The translations under genes and the position numbers were made by a program. Of a stretch of 64,000 nucleotides of DNA, positions 23,414 to 32,198 are shown in pieces. The notes under the pieces are model-generated. The model did not search any database. It was not told the origin of the DNA and saw only the letters and a program-made list of their open reading frames with translations. How positions within the stretch are numbered: position 1 is the stretch's first letter; every line of letters starts with the position of its first letter. Source of the stretch: Bacillus subtilis (lineage in GTDB: Bacteria; Pseudomonadota; Alphaproteobacteria; Rhizobiales; Rhizobiaceae); assembly GCA_021733665.1 (NCBI GenBank), contig JAHREI010000004.1:310001-374000 (forward strand). The letters are read 5' to 3'.

Positions 23414-25198
23414 TTAATTTATGGAACTTAAGGGTTCTTCAGGTGAAGTTTCTGTCTGTTTTTTCTGTTTTCCGGCATTATTCTCTGCAATTTTTTCAAG
23501 AATACCGCGTGCGATTTCTTCTTCAGCCAGAATAATAGTGCCGATACCGAGGTCACGCAGGTAGTCGGCCTCTACAACTGATTCAGCGCGGGCAATAATA
23601 TGCAGGCCCGGATTCTTCTGGCTGGCCTGTGCAATGACGCGCGCTGTCTCAAAAGCATAAGGCAGTGCGAGGATAAGGCATTGTGCATCGGCGAGACCGG
23701 CGCGGGTCAGCGTTTCCTTTTCGGCGGCATTGCCGAGAATAACTTCAACGCCGGTTTCACGTAGTTCAATCGCCGGTTTTTCTGCATTCTCAATCACTAC
23801 GATCGGGCATTGTTCTGCGAGAAGCTTTTCCGCAACGCGTGAACCGACCTCACCGTAACCGGCAATAATCGTATGGCCGGTCAGGGATGTTGCATAGGCG
23901 CTGAAGGATTTGATGGTGTGATATTCATCATCTTCAATCGTCAGCTCTGTGACATCCGGTGATTGTTTGGCGCCAAGTTTACGTTCAATGAAAGGACGCA
24001 GTTTCTCGAAACCGATAAACACCAGCGGATTGAATAGAATAGATAGAATAGCGCCTGCCAGCACCAGATCCTGTGCTTCCTTTGGCATTAGTTTCAGCGA
24101 AACGCCAAGGCTTGCGAGAATGAACGAGAACTCACCAATCTGCGCAAGGCTGGCAGAAATGGTCAGTGCAGTGCCTGTCGGATGTTTAAATGCGCGGACG
24201 ATGAAGAAGGCAGCAGCGGATTTTCCGATCATGATAATCAGCAATGTTGCCAGCAATGACAGCGGATTGTTGATCAGAACCATCGGGTCGAACAACATCC
24301 CGACAGAGACAAAGAACAACACCGCAAATGCATCACGGAGTGGCAGAGATTCTTCCGCAGCCTGATGGCTGAGCTCCGATTCACTCATCACCATACCGGC
24401 AAAGAAAGCGCCGAGCGCCAGTGAAACGCCAAACAGATTGGCCGCACCAAAAGCCACACCAAGCGCAATGGCCAGCACACCAAGACGGAACAACTCACGC
24501 GAGCCGCTGGCGGAGATAACTTCCAGAACCCAAGGCACAACGCGCTTGCCAACCACCAGCATCAGCGCGATGAAAAGCGCAATCTTGATAAGGGTCAGCA
24601 CAATGATGCCGGTAATGCCAAGCCCCAGATAAGAAGCAATCGGGTCGGACGGCACAGTGCCGGAACTGCCATGTAACAAACCGGCAATGGCAGGCATCAA
24701 CACAAGTGTCAGCACCATCACCAGATCTTCAACGATCAGCCAGCCGACAGCGATGCGTCCGCGATCAGTTTCCATCAGGCGGCGTTCCTGCATGGCACGG
24801 AGAAGCACAACAGTGGATGCGGTGGACAGTGCCAGACCAAAGGTGACAGAACCGGTGAGATCCCAACCTATAATCAGTCCAAGACCGGTGCCGAGTGCGG
24901 TGGCTGCAAAAATCTGCGCCAAGGCTCCGGGAACGGCAATGGCTTTGACCGAGAGCAGCTCTTTAACCGAGAAATGCAGGCCGACGCCAAACATCAGCAG
25001 GATAACGCCGATTTCAGCCAACTGAAGTGTCAGCTCCTGATCGGCCACAAAGCCCGGCGTATAGGGGCCGCACAGCACACCAGCCAGCAGATAGCCGACC
25101 AGCGGGGAGATACGAAGACGATTGGCAATGGCTCCGAAGAGAAAGGCCAGACACAGACCGACAACAATCGTGGCGATGAGAGGTGTGTCGTGAGGCAT
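23414..25198 (-). CDS. Monovalent cation:proton antiporter, CPA2 family (KefB/YbaL-like) with TrkA-N domain
   Basis: This is a probable K+ or Na+/H+ antiporter of 594 residues. Residues 1-390 form about twelve membrane helices with family motifs (PLVGYLLAGVLCGPYTPG, LMFGVGLHFS, VEDLVMV with the ion-binding Asp). A cytoplasmic RCK/TrkA-N nucleotide-binding domain follows (GHTIIAGYGEVGSRVAEKLL, GNAAEKETLTRAGL), which gates activity through NAD(H) or related ligands. The ATG at 25198 with AAAGGA upstream is preferred over 25222. No KefF/KefG partner is adjacent, which favours a YbaL-type identity. Confidence 0.9.
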   Translation of the reverse strand: MPHDTPLIATIVVGLCLAFLFGAIANRLRISPLVGYLLAGVLCGPYTPGFVADQELTLQLAEIGVILLMFGVGLHFSVKELLSVKAIAVPGALAQIFAATALGTGLGLIIGWDLTGSVTFGLALSTASTVVLLRAMQERRLMETDRGRIAVGWLIVEDLVMVLTLVLMPAIAGLLHGSSGTVPSDPIASYLGLGITGIIVLTLIKIALFIALMLVVGKRVVPWVLEVISASGSRELFRLGVLAIALGVAFGAANLFGVSLALGAFFAGMVMSESELSHQAAEESLPLRDAFAVLFFVSVGMLFDPMVLINNPLSLLATLLIIMIGKSAAAFFIVRAFKHPTGTALTISASLAQIGEFSFILASLGVSLKLMPKEAQDLVLAGAILSILFNPLVFIGFEKLRPFIERKLGAKQSPDVTELTIEDDEYHTIKSFSAYATSLTGHTIIAGYGEVGSRVAEKLLAEQCPIVVIENAEKPAIELRETGVEVILGNAAEKETLTRAGLADAQCLILALPYAFETARVIAQASQKNPGLHIIARAESVVEADYLRDLGIGTIILAEEEIARGILEKIAENNAGKQKKQTETSPEEPLSSIN

Positions 25199-25393
25199 GG
25201 CGGCTTGTCCTTTTGAAACCAAACTCCATTAAGTGATACTCAGTGGAGTTTGGTTAAGCCCGAGTGGCGATTGAACTTTTCAAGACGTGATATGTAGAAT
25301 CTTAACGCCTTGCGATCAGTGTCTTTTGCCGTTTGTCTCAACTGCAATATCGGCGGAATTATGCAGTTCAGAAAAAGGGCGGTAAGGGAGGAA

Positions 25394-25421
25394 TATCACG
25401 CGGTATTTAAACCGCGTGATA
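25394..25421. other. Palindrome downstream of secDF
   Basis: Perfect 10-bp inverted repeat TATCACGCGG / CCGCGTGATA with an 8-base loop, 16 bases after the secDF stop codon. There is no T-run on the minus strand, so it may end or stabilise the transcript with help from Rho rather than act as a classic terminator. Confidence 0.6.
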
Positions 25422-25436
25422 CGTATTTGTGCCTGA

Positions 25437-27971
25437 TTACTTGGCGGTAACGGTCGTATCCGTATCGCCAAGGCCGCGCTTATGTGTGCGTTCCCACCAT
25501 GTGCCGAGCAGCATCAGAATTGGTGCCGCAATGAAGATCGACGAAGTTGTTGCAATGAACACACCGAACAGCATCGGGATAGCGAAGTTCTCAACCGCGC
25601 TACCGCCCCAGATTGCCATCGGAAGAACGGCAAGGAAGGTACAAAGCGAGGTATAGATACAACGGGCGAAAACCTGATTGATACTCATATCAATGATTTC
25701 ACGCAGCGGCTTGGACTTATACATGCGCATGTTTTCACGCATACGGTCATAGACCACCACCTTATCGTTGACGGAGTAACCGACCAGCGTCAGCACTGCG
25801 GCAATCGCCGTGAGGTTGAAGTCGAGCTGTGTGATAACAAAGAAACCAACCAGCTTGGTCGTATCCAGCACCAGCGTGGCAATCGCACCAATGGCGAAAT
25901 ACCATTCAAACCGCCACCAGAGATAGATCAGCATAGCGCCGGCAGCCAGTACCAGAGCAATAAAGCCGGAACGGGCAAGCTCGCCACTGACCTTTGGTCC
26001 CACGACTTCGGTACGTTCAATCTTGACATCTTTGTCGATGGCAACAACCGCATCACGGACTTTATTAACCGCAACAGTCTGCGCTTCTTCACCGCCGTCC
26101 TGACGCTGAACACGGATCAGAACGCTCTGATCGCTGCCTGCATTTTGCAGGGCAACTTCACCCAAGCCTAGACCGCCGAGGGAGGAACGTAATTGTCCAA
26201 GATCAGCCGGTTTAGAGGTTGTGATTTCAACCTGAATACCACCGGTAAAGTCGAGACCGTAGTTCAGCCCCGGTTTGAAGAACAGGAACAGGGAGGCAAT
26301 AGAGAGAACCACCGATACGAGAATCCCGAAATAACGGGCTTTCATGAACTGGTAGTTGGTGTTTTCCGGTGCAACGCGAATCCAAGGTTCAATTTCAAGA
26401 ACTTTGAGTTTACGACGACGAACCGACCAGGCCATGATGATACGGACTACCGAAACAGCCGTGAACATGGAAATACCGGTACCGAGCATCATGGTAATAG
26501 CAAAACCGCGAACAGGGCCGCTACCGAACATAAACAGCAACAGGGTTGCAATCACCGAGGTGACGTTAGCGTCAACAATGGTTGAGTAGGCGAAGTTAAA
26601 GCCTTTATCGAGCGCAGCCATTGCGCCCATGCCTTTTTTGGTTTCTTCACGGATACGCTCATTGATGAGAATATTCGCGTCCACAGCAATACCAATACTG
26701 AGGATAATACCGGCAATACCGGGCAGGGTGAGTGTCGCACCGATCATCGTTAGCGCTGCAAAAGTCAGCACGATATTGAGCAGCAGCGCGAAATTCGCGA
26801 TCATACCCCATACGCCATAGAGCATGACGATGAAGACGGCGACCAGAATAAAGCCGAGAATACCGGTATAGACACCCATTTTAATGGCGTCGCCACCAAG
26901 ATCAGGGCCAACGGTACGTTCTTCAATAACAGTCAGCGGGGCAGGCAAAGCACCGGCACGCAGCAGAGCAGAAAGCACAACAGTATCTTCTACTGTGAAT
27001 GAACCGCTGATCTGACCGGAGCCACCGGTAATCGGTTCACGGATGGTTGGCGCTGAAAGCACTTTGTCATCGAGCACGATAGCGAAAGGACGATTAACGT
27101 TCTTTGTGGTGATTTCAGCGAACTGACGAGCGCCTTGGCTATCGAAGCGGAAGGATACGATCGGTTCATTGGAGCGCTGATCAAATCCGGCGCGGGCATC
27201 AGTCAGACGTTCACCGCTGAGAGCGACCTGATCTTCAATCGGATATTTGATATTCGGATCTTTGGAATCTTCCATAATGGTGACGCCCGGAGGCGGCGGG
27301 CTGTTCGGATCTGCATCCGCAACCATGTGGAAGGCCATTTTAGCAGTAGAACCAAGCAGCTGACGCAGCTGTGTCGGATCCTGCAGACCCGGCAACTGAA
27401 CCACGATACGATCACTGCCGACGCGCTGGATGGAAGGCTCGGACACGCCGACCTGATCCACACGCTGGCGAATGATTTCAAGGCTCTGTGTCAGTGCGCT
27501 GTCGAGACGATAGGTAAAGCCTGCATCTGTCAGAGCCAGCCGGATCTGCTCGCCCGGTGTGGTGACATCGATATCATTGATCGGTGTACCAAAACCGCTG
27601 GTCGAGATCGGGTTGATCAGCGTTTTCAGGGCTGTCACCGCACGCTCACGCTGTGCAGTATCCGCAATATTCACCAGAACCGCATCGCCTGCGAGGCGGA
27701 TGGACTGTGGCTGGATACGCTCGGAGCGTAGCTTGCTGCGGGAATCGTCGAGAAGTGAACGCAGACGGTCTTTTTTCAAACCCGCCGCATCGACTTCAAG
27801 AACAAGATAAGAGCCGCCGCGAAGATCAAGTCCGAGTGTGACCTGATTTTTCGGGAACCAGCCAGGCATATTGGCTAGTTGCTCTTTGGTAAAGAGATTG
27901 GGCAGGGCGATAAGCATCCCTGCCAGAATGATGAAGCTGTAAAGATATACAGCCCATTTGGGTGTACGCAT
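25437..27971 (-). CDS. secDF: Protein translocase subunit SecDF (fusion)
   Basis: It uses the proton gradient to pull preproteins through SecYEG. SecD and SecF are fused in one 844-residue protein. The SecD part starts with a membrane helix, then TLGLDLRGGSYLVLEV (about 45-60), the large periplasmic P1 region, and the membrane block around AIAVDANILINERIREE with the essential Asp. The SecF part begins near residue 540 (ARYFGILVSVVLSI) with GLDFTGGIQVE and ends with VYDRMREN...NQVFARCIYTSLCT. The fused form occurs in Brucella and other rhizobia. yajC, which often precedes secDF, is not in front of it; a small membrane-protein gene is instead. Confidence 0.95.
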   Translation of the reverse strand: MRTPKWAVYLYSFIILAGMLIALPNLFTKEQLANMPGWFPKNQVTLGLDLRGGSYLVLEVDAAGLKKDRLRSLLDDSRSKLRSERIQPQSIRLAGDAVLVNIADTAQRERAVTALKTLINPISTSGFGTPINDIDVTTPGEQIRLALTDAGFTYRLDSALTQSLEIIRQRVDQVGVSEPSIQRVGSDRIVVQLPGLQDPTQLRQLLGSTAKMAFHMVADADPNSPPPPGVTIMEDSKDPNIKYPIEDQVALSGERLTDARAGFDQRSNEPIVSFRFDSQGARQFAEITTKNVNRPFAIVLDDKVLSAPTIREPITGGSGQISGSFTVEDTVVLSALLRAGALPAPLTVIEERTVGPDLGGDAIKMGVYTGILGFILVAVFIVMLYGVWGMIANFALLLNIVLTFAALTMIGATLTLPGIAGIILSIGIAVDANILINERIREETKKGMGAMAALDKGFNFAYSTIVDANVTSVIATLLLFMFGSGPVRGFAITMMLGTGISMFTAVSVVRIIMAWSVRRRKLKVLEIEPWIRVAPENTNYQFMKARYFGILVSVVLSIASLFLFFKPGLNYGLDFTGGIQVEITTSKPADLGQLRSSLGGLGLGEVALQNAGSDQSVLIRVQRQDGGEEAQTVAVNKVRDAVVAIDKDVKIERTEVVGPKVSGELARSGFIALVLAAGAMLIYLWWRFEWYFAIGAIATLVLDTTKLVGFFVITQLDFNLTAIAAVLTLVGYSVNDKVVVYDRMRENMRMYKSKPLREIIDMSINQVFARCIYTSLCTFLAVLPMAIWGGSAVENFAIPMLFGVFIATTSSIFIAAPILMLLGTWWERTHKRGLGDTDTTVTAK

Positions 27972-28100
27972 GAGAAATATCCGGTCTGAGTGTTCGCTAA
28001 ATCCGCATTTGAGTTCAGATGCGGAGAAAGTGCGACAGATGGAGTTTAAGGAAACCGGTGCCGAGACAAGGTTGCCTGAAGAATAGCTGCAAAAGCAGTA

Positions 28101-28490
28101 TTAAAGGGAGTTAAGTGCGGGCGGCGCGCGCGCGCGAACAATATGACGGCAGGCTTGGGCTGCCGGATTGTTGCGCGAACGGGCAACAAATAATGCAGTA
28201 AAGGTTGCCAGAAGGGTAAACAGCGCAGGGAGAATGAATGTCCCGTTGCCGCTGAAAGGCAAAGCTTTATTGCTGAAGTACAAAACAGGGGTCAGAATAG
28301 CTCTGACCGGTGCACTCAGCGTGCCATTTTGTGATCTGCCAGCCGGATCAGTTGTCTGAACAGTCTGACGCTCCTGCAGAACGGCTGCAGTCTGGTAGCT
28401 GAGAGAGGCGGGGTCATTGGCACCGATCAGCGCAGATTGCAATGCGAGTAAGCCGCTCAGAAACCACAGCAGGCCAAAAGAATAAAGCAC
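28101..28490 (-). CDS. Hypothetical membrane protein upstream of secDF
   Basis: This open frame of 129 codons from a GTG at 28490 also extends upstream without a stop (KKTWEEQRKLSLRS...), so the true start may be earlier and non-ATG. Two membrane segments are visible: LYSFGLLWFLSGLLALQSAL near the N-terminus and ILPALFTLLATFTALFVA near residue 100, with a loop between. No family is recognised. It would be the first gene before secDF on the same strand, with a 129-base gap. The basic tail (RHIVRARAPP) suggests a cytoplasmic C-terminus. Confidence 0.45.
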   Translation of the reverse strand: MLYSFGLLWFLSGLLALQSALIGANDPASLSYQTAAVLQERQTVQTTDPAGRSQNGTLSAPVRAILTPVLYFSNKALPFSGNGTFILPALFTLLATFTALFVARSRNNPAAQACRHIVRARAPPALNSL

Positions 28491-28692
28491 AGAGCGAAGC
28501 GACAGCTTCCGCTGTTCCTCCCATGTTTTTTTCTTTATATCACTGCAAAGTCTGGATCTGAAAATTGTTCCGGCCCGTTCTCTGTGCTGATTTGCAAAAT
28601 AAACTTTACGACTTCATTAACCATTCATCGCCGTAATCACAAGAAAAATAGCGGCTTTGTACATCATTGTTTACCTGTGAACCGCTGTTCCG

Positions 28693-31395
28693 GTGCTGAG
28701 TAATTTTTGTTGTAAAAATTTTATGGAAAACTACAGGTCAGACAGCGCGGGGCAGGCTATTTGTCAGGTGCACTTATTTGCGTCTATATTCTTTGTGAAA
28801 AGTGCTGCCACAGGCGGCATATTCAGATGTAGTTTTTGCTGGACTGTCAGGCGCGAAAAAGCCAATGAGTTGAATCAGAAGCAGCACTTTATTGAGAGAC
28901 AGATTTTGAAGTATTTACCGGTGATATCCCTACGGTTCCTTTTATGCCTGCTCTTAATGACAATTGGGCTGACTGCCGGAGATATGGCCGGTTATGGCCG
29001 GAATATAGCTCAGGCACAAACCTTACCGCAAAGTGTTGACACTCCTGCAGCTCCTAAAGCACCGGAAGCACTGCAAAATGCAGTTGTGCAGCCAAATCTG
29101 GTGACGCAGCAAAAAGCTGTTGTGGAGGATTTGCGCAAGCAAATCGAGGATATTGCCAAGTCACTCGACAAGTCGAAAAATAATGACGAGGCGCTGGCCA
29201 ATATTAAAGTTAAACTGGAAGCTATCTCTAAGAAATTACTTGATGCAGGTATCGCATTCCGTCCGCGTTTGGGCGAAATCAATTCCCGTCTGGACCAGAT
29301 CGGGCCGCCGCCTGCAGAGGGAAAACCGGCCGAAGCTGAAATTGTTGCTACTGAGCGCGCCCGTCTGGCAGCGGAAAAAGCTGAGATCAATACGGTTCTC
29401 GGTTTTACTGAAGATGCATCAGTTCAGACCAGTCAGATAATTGAAAAAATTGGCACTATGCGCCGCGATCTGTTCACACAGACCCTGTCGCAGCGGGTGG
29501 ATATTAACACAGCACTGGTCACAGAGGTGGTCAATGCGGCCGGTTATGAAACCAAGACATTTTATTATCTTTTGAAATCCTGGTGGGATTTCACACTTTA
29601 TCCAAATCTCTGGACGTTGCTGGGTGTGATCGCCGTTTCGGTCATTCCTGCATTGCTGATCCATCTTGGCGCAAGGCGCTGGCTGGCAGAGCTGTATGAA
29701 CGTGATCCGCTGGAAGAAAGACCGAGTTATCTCAGCCGTTTATCTGTGGCTTTCTGGTCTACGGTTATTCCGTCAGTAGCGATCGTCGTGTTTCTTGCGC
29801 TGGTCTATGTGCTGTTTGAGCGCTTTGATCTGTTGCGACCGGATGTGGCGAAATTGCTGGCAGCATTGTTCACGCTCTTCTGTGTGGTGCTGTTTATTTA
29901 CAGGCTGGCCTGCGGTGTGCTCAGTCCGGATATGCCAAGCTGGCGTTTGCTGCCGATCGCACCAAAACCGGCGCGTATTCTGATCTGGTTACTGACCGCA
30001 GCGGCCATTACGCAGAGTATTGAATATTTTCTGGAAATTCTGAATGGCGTAATGTCATCACCCTTGTCGCTGACCGTGGCGAAAAGTGTGATCGGTACGG
30101 CCATGGTCGGTGCTTTGCTGCTGGCAATCGCCTTTCTGAGGCCAATCCAGAACCCGAGGACGGGGGAACTGCGCGCATGGCCGAAGCTTACCAAAATTAT
30201 TCTGATTGTGCTGGGTCTGGTGCCTATTCTGGCAGCGATATTTGGTTATATCGGCCTTGCCCGATTTGTGGCGCAGCAGATTGTGGTGACGGGTGCGTTT
30301 ATCGTTACCATGTATCTGGGCTTCCTCACGGCGCGTGCGATTACGCATGAGAAGGCTTTTGCCAATACCAGTCTGGGGCGGAAGCTCCGTGATAAATTCA
30401 ATGCCACTGAGGCAACGCTGGATCAGCTCGGGCTTGCCGCCGGTATTTTTATCAATCTGATTGTACTCTTTATAGGTGTGCCGCTGGTTTTGATGCAGTT
30501 CGGCTTCCAATGGTCGGAAATGCGTACAACCTTCGTGCGTATTATGACCGGTTTTCAGATCGGCACATTTTCAATTTCATTACTGAGTATAATCACCGGT
30601 ATTCTGCTGTTTGTTTTCGGTTACTTTCTGACCCGCTTGTTCCAGAACTGGTTGGACGGCAGTGTGATGGCACGAGGCCGTGTTGATCCGGGTGTACGTA
30701 ACTCTATTAAAACAGTGGTTGGTTACGTTGGTCTGGCGCTCTCGGGGCTGCTTGGTATTTCTGCTGCCGGTATCAATCTCTCCAGTCTGGCACTCGTGGC
30801 CGGTGGTCTTTCGCTCGGTATCGGTTTCGGCTTGCAGAATATTGTCTCGAACTTTGTTTCGGGGTTGATCCTGCTGGCGGAACGTCCGTTGAAAGTGGGT
30901 GACTGGGTGCAGACCGGAACCGTCAGCGGTTTTGTGAAAAAGATCAGTGTCCGTGCGACTGAGGTTGAAACCTTCCAACGTGAGACGATCATTGTTCCGA
31001 ACTCAACGCTGATTAATGATAATGTTGGTAACTGGACGCATCGCAACAAGCTCGGCCGTTCTGATATGCAAATCTTGATCGGCTATCGCACAGATGTGCG
31101 CAAAATTCAGGCGATGCTGTTTGAGATTGCCAAAGAGACGCCGCTGGTTTTGAAAAATCCGGAGCCGATGGTGTTCCTGATCAATATGACGGAACTCGTC
31201 AGCAGCAATATGATGATGCGTTTTGAAATTCGTATCTTCCTTGCGGATATTACCAGTGCTCTCGGTGTGCGTAATGAGCTGCAATTCACCATTGTTGAGC
31301 GTTTCGCAGCAGAAGGCATCAGCGTTATGCCTTTGCCGTCACCGATTCTTTATCCGGAACCGCATGTGAATTCGGAAGAGGAGGCGGAAAGTTAA
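28693..31395 (+). CDS. MscS-family mechanosensitive channel with DUF3772 region
   Basis: Large inner-membrane channel that would open on hypo-osmotic stress. A long periplasmic coiled-coil region follows a signal-like segment (VISLRFLLCLLLMTIGLTAG ... AQAQ). Several membrane helices occupy residues 300-680. The pore helix and beta domain are classical MscS: GLSLGIGFGLQNIVSNFVSGLILLAERPLKVGDWV, then a VETFQRETIIVPNSTLI block. The frame opens at GTG 28693, but the first 55 or so residues look non-coding; a TTG near 28870 just before the signal peptide is an alternative start. Size and layout match the DUF3772 (YjeP-like) group found in rhizobia. Confidence 0.88.
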   Translation: MLSNFCCKNFMENYRSDSAGQAICQVHLFASIFFVKSAATGGIFRCSFCWTVRREKANELNQKQHFIERQILKYLPVISLRFLLCLLLMTIGLTAGDMAGYGRNIAQAQTLPQSVDTPAAPKAPEALQNAVVQPNLVTQQKAVVEDLRKQIEDIAKSLDKSKNNDEALANIKVKLEAISKKLLDAGIAFRPRLGEINSRLDQIGPPPAEGKPAEAEIVATERARLAAEKAEINTVLGFTEDASVQTSQIIEKIGTMRRDLFTQTLSQRVDINTALVTEVVNAAGYETKTFYYLLKSWWDFTLYPNLWTLLGVIAVSVIPALLIHLGARRWLAELYERDPLEERPSYLSRLSVAFWSTVIPSVAIVVFLALVYVLFERFDLLRPDVAKLLAALFTLFCVVLFIYRLACGVLSPDMPSWRLLPIAPKPARILIWLLTAAAITQSIEYFLEILNGVMSSPLSLTVAKSVIGTAMVGALLLAIAFLRPIQNPRTGELRAWPKLTKIILIVLGLVPILAAIFGYIGLARFVAQQIVVTGAFIVTMYLGFLTARAITHEKAFANTSLGRKLRDKFNATEATLDQLGLAAGIFINLIVLFIGVPLVLMQFGFQWSEMRTTFVRIMTGFQIGTFSISLLSIITGILLFVFGYFLTRLFQNWLDGSVMARGRVDPGVRNSIKTVVGYVGLALSGLLGISAAGINLSSLALVAGGLSLGIGFGLQNIVSNFVSGLILLAERPLKVGDWVQTGTVSGFVKKISVRATEVETFQRETIIVPNSTLINDNVGNWTHRNKLGRSDMQILIGYRTDVRKIQAMLFEIAKETPLVLKNPEPMVFLINMTELVSSNMMMRFEIRIFLADITSALGVRNELQFTIVERFAAEGISVMPLPSPILYPEPHVNSEEEAES

Positions 31396-31407
31396 GAGAG
31401 ACTTATT

Positions 31408-31435
31408 CCCGAAAAGTTGTTCGATTCTTTTCGGG
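31408..31435 (+). terminator. Probable terminator hairpin after the MscS gene
   Basis: Perfect 9-bp stem CCCGAAAAG / CTTTTCGGG; the following sequence is AT-rich but lacks a clean T-run. Confidence 0.5.
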
Positions 31436-31578
31436 ATTAAGCTTTTATTAACCGGCCATTCAGTTGCGGTTCATCGGCAATGATTATAAATAAGGCCATG
31501 AAATGATGCACTGTAGACAAAAATGTGACTGATGACAGGCCATTTATGTGTATCAGAGTTCAGGGATTGAGGAGTGCT

Positions 31579-31863
31579 ATGGTGAATATCAAAAAAACCG
31601 GATTTGGCAGCCTTGTAATGGTTGCAACTATTTTGGCCGGATCAGTGTCCGCCTTAGCTGCATCCGTTCTGAACAGTGACAGCACAGCGCAAACGCTTGT
31701 GGTCACAGAAGGTTCTTCCAAGCAACAGGTAACAGTGCAGCCGGGTGAAAAAGTAACGATCTGCCCGAGCGGTTGTTTCGTGACATTTCCGAATGGTGAC
31801 CGCGAGGCGCTGACCGGTAATGAAGCCATTACTATTCTGAATGGCGGCGGCACCCATAAATAA
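31579..31863 (+). CDS. Hypothetical small secreted protein
   Basis: This 94-residue protein has a signal peptide (FGSLVMVATILAGSVSALA, cleavage near residue 28) and a mature part of about 66 residues with two cysteines (TICPSGCFVTFPNGD). The start is the ATG at 31579 or the GTG at 31582, with GAGGAG just upstream (the GTG has better spacing). The 31525 start would run through that ribosome site. The mature sequence is beta-rich and resembles small periplasmic proteins seen in Brucellaceae, but no function is known. It has its own terminator. Confidence 0.65.
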   Translation: MVNIKKTGFGSLVMVATILAGSVSALAASVLNSDSTAQTLVVTEGSSKQQVTVQPGEKVTICPSGCFVTFPNGDREALTGNEAITILNGGGTHK

Positions 31864-31888
31864 GTGCAGAAAGCCTGAGAGATTAAAT

Positions 31889-31926
31889 AAAAAGCCGCAA
31901 TGGTCATCACCGTTGCGGCTTTTTTA
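31889..31926 (+). terminator. Rho-independent terminator
   Basis: The stem AAAAAGCCGCAA...TTGCGGCTTTTT with continued T, 25 bases after the small secreted protein gene. Confidence 0.8.
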
Positions 31927-32198
31927 TTGCGCAAAATTTTGCGGATCAGAGGCTGCGTCGCGGCGCTTTTCGGCTGTGTCGCAAACAGACCTTACAACGC
32001 ATTGAACTGACAGCATAGTAAGCGAAACCGGCTGCGGGCCTGCTTTGGGAGGAGTGCTTGTAACGGGAGATTTGCGCCCTGCCACGTTATTGCTGTGCCG
32101 GTTGAAGGCACTGAAATAACAGGCTGTTTCAGAGTGATGCAGTGCCGGACCGCTTTCCTCAGGAGACGCGGCATTGTCGGTTCAGAGGAATAGATTTC
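31927..32198. other. Promoter region of the dimethylglycine dehydrogenase-like gene
   Basis: About 270 bases without a gene. It should hold the promoter and any binding site for the betaine-type regulator encoded at 34841. No operator was identified by eye. Confidence 0.3.
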
